Positions 8,051-16,995 are shown, counted from the first letter of the stretch. The stretch: 64,000 bases of DNA from Meiothermus sp. (GCF_026004075.1 NZ_BPIK01000002.1:186001-250000), one strand, 5' to 3'. Numbers and translations: made by a program. Notes: generated from the sequence alone by a model not told the origin.

Positions 8051-8947
8051 CTAGCTCATCACCTCTTCCGGGTGGTGCTTGTTCCAGTAGCGCACCAGCC
8101 CATCCACGCTCATCCAGGCGGGGTCGGCAAACTCGTACTCCTGTATTTCTTCCTCGGAAAGCCCCGCGGCTCGGAGGGTGGCGGCCACGTAGGCCTCGAA
8201 AGCCTGCACCATCTGCTCGCGGGTGAGGCCGGCCTTGAGTTGTTGCTTAATCCAGTCGGCCCACTCCAGCAAGCGCGCTTCCAGTGCGTCCAGATGGGGC
8301 CCTACGTCCTCGGTTTCGCCAAAGTGGGTCAGGTAAATCTTGCTCAGCTTCAAGGCCCGTATCCGGGCGATGGACGCACGCCAAGCTTCAATGTGAATTT
8401 CTGGCGGGGGGCAGGGGGGCAGCACCGGGCCGCGCCCAATTTTGACCCCGGTTACGTCGCCGCCGATCAGCACCTCGCCAATCCGGTAGGCGTGGTGGTG
8501 GTAAGCATGGCCGGGGGTCTCGAGGGCCTCGATCTGGGCCTCGCCAATCTGGATCACCTGCCCGTCCTGGACGATCTCGATCTGGCCCTCCGGCACGTGG
8601 CCCATCTGGCCCCAGAGTTCTTCCATCCGGTCGCCGTAGATGCGGCTGGCCGAGGCCCAAAGCTTGCTGGGGTCTACCAGGTGCGGCGCCCCCTTGGGGT
8701 GGACGTAGATGGTCGCGCCCCGCTCGGCCATGCGCCAGGCGGCGCCCGCGTGGTCGAGGTGGATGTGGGTCACGAAGACGTGCTTAACGTCGGAAGCGGC
8801 GTAGCCCAGCGCGTTGAGGCCATCCAGCAGCACCGAGAAGCGCGACTCCGGCCCGGTCTCGAAGAGCACCGGCCCCTGGCTGGTTTCCAGCAGGAACGAA
8901 GCAATTACCCTGGGAGCCCGGTCGTGAAGGTCGAGGATGTGGATCAC
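8051..8947 (-). CDS. Metallo-beta-lactamase fold hydrolase
   Basis: 298 residues if the GTG at 8947 is the start. An ATG at 8983 would add 12 residues but overlap the upstream gene by 17 bp. The binuclear metal motif is present as THIHLDHAG, with further ligands in the LETPGHAYHHHAY and GGDVTG segments. The N-terminal beta-strand block (VIHILDLHDRAPRVIASFLLET) and an alpha-helical C-terminal third of about 90 residues resemble the glyoxalase-II-like hydrolases rather than RNases or beta-lactamases proper. The likely reaction is thioester or ester hydrolysis in the cytoplasm, since there is no signal peptide. It follows the M20 peptidase gene by 19 bp and may share its transcript. Substrate unknown. 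Confidence 0.85.
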   Translation of the reverse strand: MIHILDLHDRAPRVIASFLLETSQGPVLFETGPESRFSVLLDGLNALGYAASDVKHVFVTHIHLDHAGAAWRMAERGATIYVHPKGAPHLVDPSKLWASASRIYGDRMEELWGQMGHVPEGQIEIVQDGQVIQIGEAQIEALETPGHAYHHHAYRIGEVLIGGDVTGVKIGRGPVLPPCPPPEIHIEAWRASIARIRALKLSKIYLTHFGETEDVGPHLDALEARLLEWADWIKQQLKAGLTREQMVQAFEAYVAATLRAAGLSEEEIQEYEFADPAWMSVDGLVRYWNKHHPEEVMS

Positions 8948-8966
8948 AGGCCTATTGTATGCCGGC

Positions 8967-10322
8967 CTAAAAGATGCCTGCAAAGCCGTCCAGAATGCGG
9001 GCGATGTGCCGGGCGGCGTTGTGGAAGTCCTGGATGCGGATGTTCTCGTTGGGGGCGTGGGTGCGGTTGGTGATGCCGTAGCCCACCCCCGCGTCGATGA
9101 CCGGGATGTTCAGGGGCCCGGCAAAGGCATACACCGGCGAGCTGCCCCCGGTGAGGGGGATGCGCTGGTAGGGCTTCTGGTAGACCTCCTGGGCTGCGCG
9201 GGCCGCCAGCTCTACCAGGGGGTGCTGGGGGTCGGAGCGGGCCGGGAACATGTAGTCGGCGTGGGTAATCTGCACGTCGGTGAAGCCTTCGGTGTCGAGG
9301 TGGGCCCGCAGCTTTTGCAGGATGTCGGTGGGATCCTGGTCGGGCACCAGGCGGAAGTCGAGCTTGGCCTTGGCCCGGGCCGGAATCACGGTCTTGGTGC
9401 CCGGGCCCTGGTAGCCGGTGGTGATGCCCTGGATGTTGCAGGTAGGGTTGAAGACGGCCTTGCGCAGCTCGAAGCCGCTCAGGTTGTTCACAAAGCCCCG
9501 CACCCCAAAGGTCTGGCGCAGGTAGGCCTCGAGGTCGGGTAGGTTGCGCAAGAGCTCGAGATCCTGCTCCGAAACAGGCCGCACATGGTCGTAGAAGCCG
9601 GGAATCAGGATGCGCTCGTTCTCGTCCTTCAAAGAGGCCAGCACCCGCACCATCCGCCAGGCCGCGCTGGGCAGGATGTGGGCGTTGCCGGAGTGGGCGT
9701 CGCGCGAAAGGGTCTCGACCTCCAGCTCCAAAGCCAGAATCCCCCGCCGGCCCAGCGAGGTGCCGGGCCGTTCTTCAAAGTCGATGCCCCCCTCCTCCCA
9801 GATGGCCCCGTCGCATTTGAGCAAGTCCAGGTGATCCTGCACGAACCGGGCGATGCCGGGGCTGCCCACCTCCTCGTTGCCCTCCACTACGAAGAGCACC
9901 CCACAGGGCAGCTCGCCCCCATGCGCGGCCCGCACCGCCTCCACCGCGGCCAGGCGAGCCATAAACTCGCCCTTGTCGTCCTTGGCCCCGCGGGCATAGA
10001 GCTTGCCCTCGCGGATTTGCGGTTCAAAAGGGGGCGAGTCCCACAGCTCCAGCGGCTCGGGGGGCTGCACGTCGTAGTGGTTGTAAAAGAGCAGGGTGCG
10101 CTCCGATTTCCCGGCGGCCCGGCCCACCACCACCGGGTTGCCGTAGCCCTCGAACTTCCAGGTCTCAAAGCCATGCTGTTGCAAGATTTGTTCGACCAGT
10201 TGGGCGCACTCGAGCACCCCCTCGCCGGTGGCCGAGACACTGGGCTGGGCGCAGAGGCGGATGGTCTCTTGCAGGTAGGCCTCGAGGTGCTCTTGCAGGT
10301 AGCGGTCTATGGCTTGCGACAT
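8967..10322 (-). CDS. M20 family metallopeptidase (dipeptidase-like)
   Basis: 451 residues. Zinc-peptidase landmarks of the M20/M28 clan are intact: NHYDVQP with His82 and Asp84, GAKDDKGE with the bridging Asp near 115, the general-base pair GNEEVG (Glu150-Glu151), and a C-terminal NRTHAPNE metal segment. A lid/dimerisation domain occupies about residues 200-320. Length and motifs fit the cytoplasmic dipeptidase / carboxypeptidase-like group, which trims di- and oligopeptides. There is no signal peptide. The -10 box TATAGT (10334-10329) ends 6 nt before the ATG, so the mRNA is probably leaderless, which supports this start. The MBL hydrolase gene lies just downstream on the same strand. Confidence 0.9.
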   Translation of the reverse strand: MSQAIDRYLQEHLEAYLQETIRLCAQPSVSATGEGVLECAQLVEQILQQHGFETWKFEGYGNPVVVGRAAGKSERTLLFYNHYDVQPPEPLELWDSPPFEPQIREGKLYARGAKDDKGEFMARLAAVEAVRAAHGGELPCGVLFVVEGNEEVGSPGIARFVQDHLDLLKCDGAIWEEGGIDFEERPGTSLGRRGILALELEVETLSRDAHSGNAHILPSAAWRMVRVLASLKDENERILIPGFYDHVRPVSEQDLELLRNLPDLEAYLRQTFGVRGFVNNLSGFELRKAVFNPTCNIQGITTGYQGPGTKTVIPARAKAKLDFRLVPDQDPTDILQKLRAHLDTEGFTDVQITHADYMFPARSDPQHPLVELAARAAQEVYQKPYQRIPLTGGSSPVYAFAGPLNIPVIDAGVGYGITNRTHAPNENIRIQDFHNAARHIARILDGFAGIF

Positions 10323-10406
10323 AGCCAGACTATAACCCTGTCCAGCACCCCTTGACCATTACGGCTTTTTGCTTCCCGCAGCCAGAAAGTTTTCCCGAAA
10401 GACCCT

Positions 10407-12026
10407 CTAGGATGAAGCCGCCCTGGACTTGTAATCCCTGAACTGCTCCCGCAGCTTGGACTTGAGGAACTTGCCGGTGCTGGTACGGGGAATCTCGTCC
10501 AGGAAGACATAGGCATCCGGCAGCCACCACTTGGCAAAGCGGGGCTCCAAAAACCGGGCCAGCTCCTCCGGGGTGACACTGGCCCCCTCCTTGAGCACCA
10601 CTGCGGCCAGCGGGCGCTCGTCCCACTTGGGGTCGGGAATGGCGATCACCGCGGCTTCCTTGACGGCCGGATGGGCCATCAGGGCGTTCTCCAGGTCAAT
10701 CGAGCTAATCCACTCGCCGCCGGACTTGATCAGGTCTTTGGTGCGATCGGCAATGCGGATGTAGCCCTCGGGGTCAATCGCCACCACATCGCCGGTGCGG
10801 AACCAGCCGTCGGGAGTCCACTTGTCGGACTCTTCTTCCAGGTTGTAGTAGCTCGCGGCCACCCAGGGCCCCCGCACCTGCAGCTCACCCAGCGACTGCC
10901 CGTCCCAGGGCACCACCCCCTGCTCACCCACCGCCCGTATCTCCACCCAGGGGGTGGGCAGGCCTTGCTGGGCCCGGTAGCGGTACTCGAGCGCTGGGTC
11001 GCCCCGCAGGTGGCGCTTGAGCCGGCTCACGGTGCCCAGCGGGCTCATCTCGGTCATACCCCAGGCGTGCAGCACGGTGTGGCCCAGGCGGTCGAAGGCC
11101 CGGATCATGGCCTCGGGGGCCGCGCTGCCCCCCACCACCATCTCCATCGGTTTGAGTTTCCAGCGGGTGGGTTCTTTCTCGAGGGCTTGCAGCACCCCCA
11201 GCCAGATGGTGGGCACCCCGGCGGTCTTGGTCACCTGTTCCGACTCGAACAGGTCCAGCAGGCTCACCGGGTCGAGGTGGGGCCCCGGCAGCACCATCTT
11301 GCTGCCCACCATCACCCCGGTAAAGGGCAGCCCCCAGGCCAGCACGTGGAACATGGGCACCACCGGCAGCAGCACATCGTGGCCGGCCAGGTTCAGGGCA
11401 TCGGGCAGGGCCGAGGCCAGGCTGTGCAGGGCAATGGAGCGGTGCGAGTAGACCACTCCCTTGGGCTTGCCGGTGGTGCCGGAGGTATAGCACATCCCGG
11501 CAGCGTCGCGCTCGTCGAGGGCGGGGTAGGCAAAATCGGGGTCGCCGGTAGCCAGGAAGTCCTCGTAGCTCAGCAGGCCCTCGGGCACCGGCTGGCGCGA
11601 GAGGGGCACCACAATCACCTTCTCCAGGTTCACCTGCTCCTTTACCGCTTCATACAGCTTCAAGAGCACGTCGTCTACGATCAAAAACCTGTCCTGAGCA
11701 TGGTTGATGATGTAGGCGATGTCGGAGGGGTGCAGGCGCAGGTTGAGGGGGTGCAGCACCCCCCCGGCTACCGGCACGCCAAAGTAGGCCTCGAGGTGGG
11801 CGTAGGTGTTCCAGGAGAGGGTGGCTACGCGGTCGCCTTTTTGCAGCCCGGCCTTTTGCAAGGCTGAGGCCAGCCTGCGCGAACGCTGGTAAAAATCGCC
11901 AAAGGTGTAGCGGTGCAGCGACCGGTCGGGCAGCCGGGTCACGATTTCTTCCTTTGGAAACAGCTTGCCGGCCCGCTCCAAAAGGTGCGGCAGGGTCAGG
12001 GGAAAATCCATCATGGTGGACTGCAT
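10407..12026 (-). CDS. fadD: Long-chain acyl-CoA synthetase (AMP-forming)
   Basis: 539-residue member of the ANL adenylating enzymes. It should activate fatty acids to acyl-CoA with ATP and CoA for beta-oxidation or membrane lipid synthesis. The P-loop-like AMP motif YTSGTTGKPKGV, the motif AWGMTEMSP, the GWFRTGDV segment and the C-terminal hinge DRTKDLIKSGGEWIS with the final STGKFLK lysine are all present. I choose the ATG at 12026, with GGAG ahead of it. The frame from 12068 would read through two copies of an upstream repeat. The promoter region carries a tandem 11-bp repeat (12050-12071) that could bind a fatty-acid-responsive repressor. Medium-chain or other acid specificity cannot be excluded. 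Confidence 0.92.
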   Translation of the reverse strand: MQSTMMDFPLTLPHLLERAGKLFPKEEIVTRLPDRSLHRYTFGDFYQRSRRLASALQKAGLQKGDRVATLSWNTYAHLEAYFGVPVAGGVLHPLNLRLHPSDIAYIINHAQDRFLIVDDVLLKLYEAVKEQVNLEKVIVVPLSRQPVPEGLLSYEDFLATGDPDFAYPALDERDAAGMCYTSGTTGKPKGVVYSHRSIALHSLASALPDALNLAGHDVLLPVVPMFHVLAWGLPFTGVMVGSKMVLPGPHLDPVSLLDLFESEQVTKTAGVPTIWLGVLQALEKEPTRWKLKPMEMVVGGSAAPEAMIRAFDRLGHTVLHAWGMTEMSPLGTVSRLKRHLRGDPALEYRYRAQQGLPTPWVEIRAVGEQGVVPWDGQSLGELQVRGPWVAASYYNLEEESDKWTPDGWFRTGDVVAIDPEGYIRIADRTKDLIKSGGEWISSIDLENALMAHPAVKEAAVIAIPDPKWDERPLAAVVLKEGASVTPEELARFLEPRFAKWWLPDAYVFLDEIPRTSTGKFLKSKLREQFRDYKSRAASS

Positions 12027-12049
12027 GGGCGTCTCCTCTCGCTTCGGGT

Positions 12050-12071
12050 TGTAACAAAAGTGTAACAAAAG
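12050..12071 (-). promoter_or_regulatory. Tandem 11-bp repeat at acyl-CoA synthetase promoter
   Basis: TGTAACAAAAG occurs twice head to tail (12050-12060, 12061-12071), immediately downstream of and partly overlapping a minus-strand -10 box, TATACT (12075-12070). The repeats would cover the transcription start of the fadD-like gene, a usual repressor position. The regulator is unknown. Confidence 0.4.
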
Positions 12072-12078
12072 TATAAGA

Positions 12079-12106
12079 CCCCCTCGAGGCCTTTACCACG
12101 AGGGGG
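12079..12106 (-). terminator. Rho-independent terminator of the Tat-exported hydrolase gene
   Basis: 8-bp perfect stem CCCCCTCG / CGAGGGGG (12079-12086 with 12099-12106) and a 12-nt loop, followed on the minus strand by TCTTATACTTTTG. It lies 20 nt after the stop of the 12126-13040 gene. The T-tract is imperfect. Confidence 0.55.
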
Positions 12107-12125
12107 CTGGGTTCTGAAAACTGGC

Positions 12126-13040
12126 CTAGAAAGTGAAGAAGGCCGGCACGAACTCGTAGGCGTTGCCCGCGCGGCGCACGTAGCCCACACCCGGCCAGGC
12201 GAAGTGGTAGCCCACCACCATAATCCGCTCTGCCGCCGCGGCCTGCCACAGCCGGGCCCGGGTGGCCACGGCCTGCTGGGGGTTGTTGTCAAAGCCCAGG
12301 TAGTGGTCGGGGAAGCGCAGGGAGAGGATGTAGTGGCCCCCGGCATCGCCCAGGTGCCACAGCGTCCGCCCGCCCGAGGTTACCTGTACGGCCAGGTGTC
12401 CCACGGTGTGGCCCGGGGTATCCACTGCGGTAATGCCGGGGGCAATCTCGGCACCGGGACGCACCCGGGTAAAGCGGTCGCGCAGGGCCACCAGGTTGGC
12501 GGGTGGGGTGGCCTGGGAGAGCCAGAACTGTAGCTCGGTCTCGCCGATGATGTGCTGGGCGTTGGCAAACACCGGCTGCCCATCCCGCACCAGACCGCCA
12601 ATGTGATCGCCGTGGCCGTGGGTGATGAAGACGATATTGATATCGCCAGGCCGCAGGCCGGCGTTGGCCAGGTTGTTCAGCAGTTGCCCGGCCTGGCCCC
12701 GGCCCGTATCAATGAGAATTTTGGCCCGCCCGGTGTCAATGACCATGGGGTTGAAGTTGTTGATGAACTGGGTGGGCTCGAGGAAGTGCTCCCGCAGGGC
12801 TGCTTCAAACTCGGCCTGCCTGCCGGGGGTCGCCCCCCAGTTGGGGAAGGCGTTGCCGGGCGGGGTCTGGCCGTCGCTCAGCACCGTAAAGGTGAAATCC
12901 CCCAGCTTAAAGCGATAGAAACCGGCTCCATTGGGCATGGTGGGTGTTTGTTGGGCTATGGTGGGTATCGTACCGGCAGCAGCCACCGCACCGGTAGTAC
13001 CCAGCAGCTTGAGGGCTTGACGACGAGAAACTTTACTCAT
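12126..13040 (-). CDS. Tat-exported metallo-beta-lactamase fold hydrolase
   Basis: 304 residues. The N-terminus (SKVSRRQALKLLGTTGAVAAAG) is a twin-arginine signal, so the folded metalloenzyme is exported to the periplasm. The metal motif is THGHGDHIGG, with DTPGHTVGH and the Asp of LGDAGGH completing the binuclear site. This layout (HGHGDH, exported, about 270 mature residues) resembles the lactonase/AidC-like and related exported hydrolases. Substrate could be a lactone, a thioester or a xenobiotic, and I cannot decide. AAGGAGG precedes the ATG. The gene is monocistronic, ending in the hairpin at 12079. Confidence 0.88.
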   Translation of the reverse strand: MSKVSRRQALKLLGTTGAVAAAGTIPTIAQQTPTMPNGAGFYRFKLGDFTFTVLSDGQTPPGNAFPNWGATPGRQAEFEAALREHFLEPTQFINNFNPMVIDTGRAKILIDTGRGQAGQLLNNLANAGLRPGDINIVFITHGHGDHIGGLVRDGQPVFANAQHIIGETELQFWLSQATPPANLVALRDRFTRVRPGAEIAPGITAVDTPGHTVGHLAVQVTSGGRTLWHLGDAGGHYILSLRFPDHYLGFDNNPQQAVATRARLWQAAAAERIMVVGYHFAWPGVGYVRRAGNAYEFVPAFFTF

Positions 13041-13127
13041 ACGGGCCTCCTTAGGGTTTTCTCATTTTGCTTGACGAAATAAAGTACGTAAAAAAACATA
13101 GCTTAGGGGGTGTGGCCCAATGTAAGC

Positions 13128-13829
13128 TCATCTCACATTGACCAGCCGCCGCTGCAACCCAGCGTGCAGGTGGGCCTGGCGCAGGGGCTCGGGCAGACGG
13201 GTCTTCCCCATCAGCGAGCGCATAAATGCCAGGCTCTCTTCCATGCCCACCCGGTGGCCCGGCGAGACCACCAGCGGCCGAACCCCGCTGCGGCTGCGGA
13301 AAAGCCAGCCAATCTGCGTCTCCCCATCCAGCAAGCGCACCGCCGAACCCGCCTCCAGGGGTAGTGGGCTTTCTGGCCGGCCGAAGAGCAGGGTCTTGGC
13401 AACTCCGATGGTTGGGAGGTTCAGGTGCACCCCCAGGTGGGCGGCTATGCCCAGCCGCCGGGGATGCGCGATGCCCTGCCCGTCTACCAAAAGCACCTCG
13501 GGCAGGCGGGATAACCGGGCCAGGGCCGCCAGGTACAGTGGGGCCTCGCGGAACGACAGATAGCCGGGGATGTAAGGAAATAGCTCGGCCTCGTCCATCT
13601 GGGCCGTGGCGACCTCGAGCACCCCCCCCGTCTGCCTATCCCACAAGACCGCCACCGCCACCGAGGGGCCTTTTTGCCTGGAAAAACGGGTCGGGTGGGA
13701 AGCATCCAGAGCCCCGATATATCGGGCTTTACAGGGGTTCCCTGCCAGTACCACAGACTGGGCCAGCGTGCGTTGCAGCGCCGCGGCCTCCTGCAGGGTG
13801 CTGGGCCGGGCAAAGCTATCGAGGCGCAT
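13128..13829 (-). CDS. nfi: Endonuclease V (deoxyinosine repair)
   Basis: 233 residues. It nicks DNA one phosphodiester 3' of hypoxanthine, a useful function at high temperature where adenine deamination is fast. Family motifs are seen in order: IGALDASH (usually DVSY/F, first metal Asp), PGYLSFREAPLYL (catalytic Glu), LLVDGQGIAHPRRLG (Asp and His of the DGHGxxHPR motif, here DGQG), then TIGVAKTLL. The ATG at 13829 has GGCGG upstream. The longer frame from 13913 adds 28 residues that do not look like the family. The two changed motif residues (DASH, DGQG) are variations I would expect to be tolerated. Confidence 0.88.
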   Translation of the reverse strand: MRLDSFARPSTLQEAAALQRTLAQSVVLAGNPCKARYIGALDASHPTRFSRQKGPSVAVAVLWDRQTGGVLEVATAQMDEAELFPYIPGYLSFREAPLYLAALARLSRLPEVLLVDGQGIAHPRRLGIAAHLGVHLNLPTIGVAKTLLFGRPESPLPLEAGSAVRLLDGETQIGWLFRSRSGVRPLVVSPGHRVGMEESLAFMRSLMGKTRLPEPLRQAHLHAGLQRRLVNVR

Positions 13830-13938
13830 AAACCATCCGCCTAATATGCTACAATCGGCCCTTGGCGTAGGTTCGCTGATGCTTAACCCTGGTCTTACCT
13901 TATCGGGGTACAAAGAGTTCGGTGGGCGATGCTACCGG

Positions 13939-13963
13939 AAAAAAGGCCGGGCTAGGCCCGACC
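13939..13963 (-). terminator. Rho-independent terminator of tRNA-Arg
   Basis: On the minus strand an 8-bp stem GGTCGGGC / GCCCGGCC with loop CTA is followed by six T. It lies 9 nt beyond the encoded CCA of the tRNA. Confidence 0.8.
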
Positions 13964-13972
13964 TCAGAAGGT

Positions 13973-14048
13973 TGGCGCACCCGACAGGACTCGAACCTGT
14001 GACCTTTCGCTCCGGAGGCGAACGCTCTATCCACTGAGCTACGGGTGC
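13973..14048 (-). tRNA. tRNA-Arg (anticodon CCG)
   Basis: A 76-nt cloverleaf on the minus strand. Acceptor strands GCACCCG and CGGGTGC pair fully. The D-arm is GCTCAGTGGATAGAGC, the anticodon loop CTCCGGA gives CCG, and the T-loop is GGTTCGAGTCC. CCA is encoded at 13973-13975. It reads the Arg codon CGG, which is common in this GC-rich DNA. Confidence 0.95.
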
Positions 14049-14091
14049 ATAAGCACAGAGAAGGGTAGCACCGCATAGAGGAGGCAGTCAA

Positions 14092-15942
14092 GTGTTTGGA
14101 ATCAACAGAAGGGTAATTGCGGTTATTTTTGGGGTTCTGGCCCTGGCGTTTGTGGTGGGTTCGGTGCTGTTGTTCACCCCCCAGGGCCAGCGCAGCACCC
14201 AGGGCAAAATCGAATTCACCGTGAACGGTCGTCCGGTGTACGAGCTCGAGCTCGCCAGAGCCCAGCAAGCCGACCCCATTTTGAGCACCAATCCCCAGGG
14301 GCTCCTGAAACGGCTGGCCGAGATCAACTTTACCGATAAGCTTATCGTGACCACAGCGCTTTTGCAGGATACTGCCCGCATTCGGGTCTCGAGCGGGGAG
14401 CTCAAAAAAGAGCTCGATACCATCAAAGAGCGCTTTGGCCTGCAAAAAAAGGAAGACTACGACCGCTTCCTGACTCAGGTAGGCTATACCGATTCGCAAC
14501 TGCGCAACGAGCTGCGCGATCAGATTCGCATCAATAAGCGCGTTGAGGAAATACAGAAAAAAGCCGAGCCGACCGAAGAGGAGATGCGCCTGTATTTCGA
14601 GCTCAACCGCGAGCAGTACAAAAACGAAGAGCGGGTACAGGCCCGTCAGATTGTGGTGGATGACAAGGCCACCGCCGACAAAATTTACGCCGAGGTGACC
14701 GCGGCAGGGGCCGATTTTGCCGCCATCGCCAAAGCCAACTCCAAGCTCAACGCCGAGCAAGGTGGGGCTTTGGGGGCCGAGGCAGGCAAGAGCGAGCCCG
14801 GCCCGGTGACCCGGGTGGTCTTCCCCAATGCTGTGGCCGATGTGGTCTTCAAGCTGCGCGACGGACAGATCAGCAAGCCCATCGAAGCCGGGGGCCGCTT
14901 CTACATCGTGAAGGTAGAAAAGTATCTTCCAGCAGGCGACGTGAAGTTTGAAGAGGTCAAAGACCGGGTCAAGGAAGACGCTAAGCGTATCAAGGGCCAG
15001 GGGGCGCTGGAAGCCTACCTCGAGGAGCTGCGCGCCAAAGCCAACGTCAAGTTTGCCGAGGGCTCTACCCTCAAGTACGAGAACCCCGTGGTGGCTAAGG
15101 TCAACGAGGCCGAAATCAAGCTGGCGGAAGTAACCCAGTCGGTCTTTGCCAACCCCCAGGTTCCCCAGCTAGTACAGCAGGGTCTGGGTGAGCTGGCCGT
15201 GCAGTTCTTTATGCCCCAAACGCTGGAGCAGTTTATTAACCGGGAGGCCGTCTATCAGGCTGCTCAAAAGCTGGGCCAGCCTTTCTTTGGCTCAAAATCC
15301 GATATTGTCACCCAGGCTCAACAGTGGAAAACCCGCGACATCACCGTAACGGATGCTGAAGTACGCAAGTACTACGACTCCAACCTGGCCAACTTCACCA
15401 TCCCGGCCTCGGCCAAAGTGCAGGCGGTGAACTTCAAAAAGGAAGATAAAGCCAAAGCCGATGCTTTCCGGGCTGCTGCCCTCAAAGGCGGCAAGCTTGA
15501 AGACCTGGCTAAGGCCAACAGCGGCACCGTACAGGACTTTGGCGTGGTCAACCCCGGTACTATGCCGCCGGTACCCAACCGGTTGGTCTTCCTGACTCGC
15601 GGCACTTTCCCCAAAGGGCCACTGGGTGAGGTAAGCGAGGTGGTGAAGCTCGAGGACGAAAGCCACCAGGTGCTCATCGTCAACGACCGCAAGGCCGAAG
15701 TCCTGCGCCCCTTCGAGGAGGTCAAGGAAGAAGCCCGCCAGCAGGTACTGGCCAGCCGCCGGGCCGAGGCCGCTCAGAAATGGGTGGAAGAGGTGCGTAA
15801 GGCCGCCAAGGTGGAAAACAACCTGCAAAAGGTGCTTTCAGCCCTAACCCCCAAGGAAGAACCCAAGAAGGAAGAACCCAGCACCAACTCCACCCAGCCC
15901 GGCAATAATCAAAGCAACCCCTCCACCCCGGCTAACCGCTAG
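14092..15942 (+). CDS. SurA/PpiD-like periplasmic foldase with parvulin domain
   Basis: 616 residues anchored by one N-terminal helix (VIAVIFGVLALAFVVGSVLLF). The rest should be periplasmic. A SurA_N-like helical domain (about 45-175) is followed by a parvulin-type prolyl isomerase block (about 185-300): QARQIVVDDKATADKIYAEV, GGALGAEAGKSEPGPVTRVVF, then GRFYIVKVEKYLP. A second, more divergent repeat lies at about 320-580, with a Pro/Asn/Ser-rich tail. The function expected is chaperoning of outer-membrane and secreted proteins. The start is GTG at 14092, preceded by GAGGAGG. A strong terminator follows the stop. The parvulin signature is partial, so chaperone activity is more certain than isomerase activity. 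Confidence 0.85.
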   Translation: MFGINRRVIAVIFGVLALAFVVGSVLLFTPQGQRSTQGKIEFTVNGRPVYELELARAQQADPILSTNPQGLLKRLAEINFTDKLIVTTALLQDTARIRVSSGELKKELDTIKERFGLQKKEDYDRFLTQVGYTDSQLRNELRDQIRINKRVEEIQKKAEPTEEEMRLYFELNREQYKNEERVQARQIVVDDKATADKIYAEVTAAGADFAAIAKANSKLNAEQGGALGAEAGKSEPGPVTRVVFPNAVADVVFKLRDGQISKPIEAGGRFYIVKVEKYLPAGDVKFEEVKDRVKEDAKRIKGQGALEAYLEELRAKANVKFAEGSTLKYENPVVAKVNEAEIKLAEVTQSVFANPQVPQLVQQGLGELAVQFFMPQTLEQFINREAVYQAAQKLGQPFFGSKSDIVTQAQQWKTRDITVTDAEVRKYYDSNLANFTIPASAKVQAVNFKKEDKAKADAFRAAALKGGKLEDLAKANSGTVQDFGVVNPGTMPPVPNRLVFLTRGTFPKGPLGEVSEVVKLEDESHQVLIVNDRKAEVLRPFEEVKEEARQQVLASRRAEAAQKWVEEVRKAAKVENNLQKVLSALTPKEEPKKEEPSTNSTQPGNNQSNPSTPANR

Positions 15943-15959
15943 CCCTGTTTGGTGTATGA

Positions 15960-15986
15960 CCCTCCCCACCTTGGGGAGGGTTTTTT
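15960..15986 (+). terminator. Rho-independent terminator
   Basis: A perfect 8-bp stem CCCTCCCC / GGGGAGGG with a 5-nt loop is followed by TTTTTT, 17 nt after the stop of the foldase gene. Confidence 0.9.
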
Positions 15987-16006
15987 GTTAGCTGTTATCG
16001 CGGTTC

Positions 16007-16145
16007 ATACCCTTTCCGCTTGAATCCTTCACCGCCCTGCGCAGTCAGAGGTGGAGGATTCAAGCCGACCGAAGGGAGTAGAAAAGCATTTCGGTAGTAT
16101 CGTTTAGGCTTGTCAAAGTGAACGATACTACCGAAATGCGTATCA
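16007..16145 (+). repeat. Dispersed double-hairpin element, copy 1
   Basis: 139-bp element, nearly identical to those at 22285, 24116 and 55819. It begins ATACC(C/G)TTTCCGC and ends ATGCGTATCA. Hairpin A has arms GCTTGAATCCTTCACC and, here, GGTGGAGGATTCAAGC, where the one change gives a G-U pair. Hairpin B is a 19-bp perfect inverted repeat starting GCATTTCGGTAGTATCG. It lies between the foldase terminator and rlmB. No transposase is present. It looks like a MITE or REP-type non-autonomous element. Confidence 0.85.
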
Positions 16146-16284
16146 CTCCATTTTTTACCTGTCCTGGCAGAAAAAGCGAGTTTGGAATAGTTTTGTTGTC
16201 TTTTGTGGGTTGCCGAGTTCTTTTTGCGTATCGCCCTAAAGAACCGGAAAGCTGTCTATGCAAGCCTGGTATTAGACTATTTCC

Positions 16285-16995
16285 ATGCTGATCTATGGGC
16301 GTAATCCGGTTTTGGAAGCCCTGCGCGAAGGCCAGGTGGGGCAGGTTTGGGTAGCCAAGGGCGTGGAAACCTGGCTCTTGAAGGAGCTTGACAAGCTGGG
16401 GGCTTCGTACAAACTGGTGCCGCGCATCGAGCTCGATCAGATGGTGCGCACCACCCAGCACCAGGGTCTGGTAGCTGAAATCGAAGAGGCCACCTACGCC
16501 GACCCCCAAGCCCCCTTCCTGGTGGCGAAAAAACGCGGCGAGCAGGTTTTGCTGGTGGTGCTGGATGGTATCACCGACCCACGCAACTACGGGGCCATTA
16601 TCCGCAGTGCTTTTGCCTTGGGAGCGCATGGGGTGGTGACCGAGGAACGCCGCAGCGCACCCCTATCTGCACTGGTGATGAAGGCTTCGGCGGGTACGGC
16701 CAGCAAGATCCCTTTGGTGCAGGTCAAGAACATCGCCCGCTACCTCGAGCAGCTCAAACAGCAAGGGGTCTGGGTCTATGGCACCAGCGGCAAGGCCAGC
16801 AAAACCATAGCCGAGCTCGACTACCAACGCCCGCTGGCTGTTGTGGTTGGCTCCGAGGGTGAGGGTATGCGCCGCCTGGTGGCAGAGCACTGCGACGAGC
16901 TGGCCAGAATCCCCCTGGCCGAAGGGGCCGAGAGCCTGAACGCGGCGGTGGCGCTGGGGGTGGTGCTGTATCAGGCAGGGCTTTCTCGCGGCTGA
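16285..16995 (+). CDS. rlmB: 23S rRNA 2'-O-methyltransferase RlmB (TrmH/SpoU family)
   Basis: 236 residues. An N-terminal substrate-binding domain (YGRNPVLEALREGQ) of about 75 residues is followed by the SPOUT knot: motif 1 DPRNYGAIIRSA with the catalytic Asn and Arg, motif 2 VVVGSEGEGM, motif 3 PLAEGAESLNAAVALGV. The enzyme methylates the ribose of a conserved 23S rRNA guanosine (Gm2251 in E. coli). TAGACT at 16273-16278 ends 6 nt before the ATG, so the mRNA is probably leaderless, and I see no Shine-Dalgarno sequence. TrmH-like tRNA methyltransferases share the fold, but the N-terminal domain favours RlmB. Confidence 0.9.
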   Translation: MLIYGRNPVLEALREGQVGQVWVAKGVETWLLKELDKLGASYKLVPRIELDQMVRTTQHQGLVAEIEEATYADPQAPFLVAKKRGEQVLLVVLDGITDPRNYGAIIRSAFALGAHGVVTEERRSAPLSALVMKASAGTASKIPLVQVKNIARYLEQLKQQGVWVYGTSGKASKTIAELDYQRPLAVVVGSEGEGMRRLVAEHCDELARIPLAEGAESLNAAVALGVVLYQAGLSRG

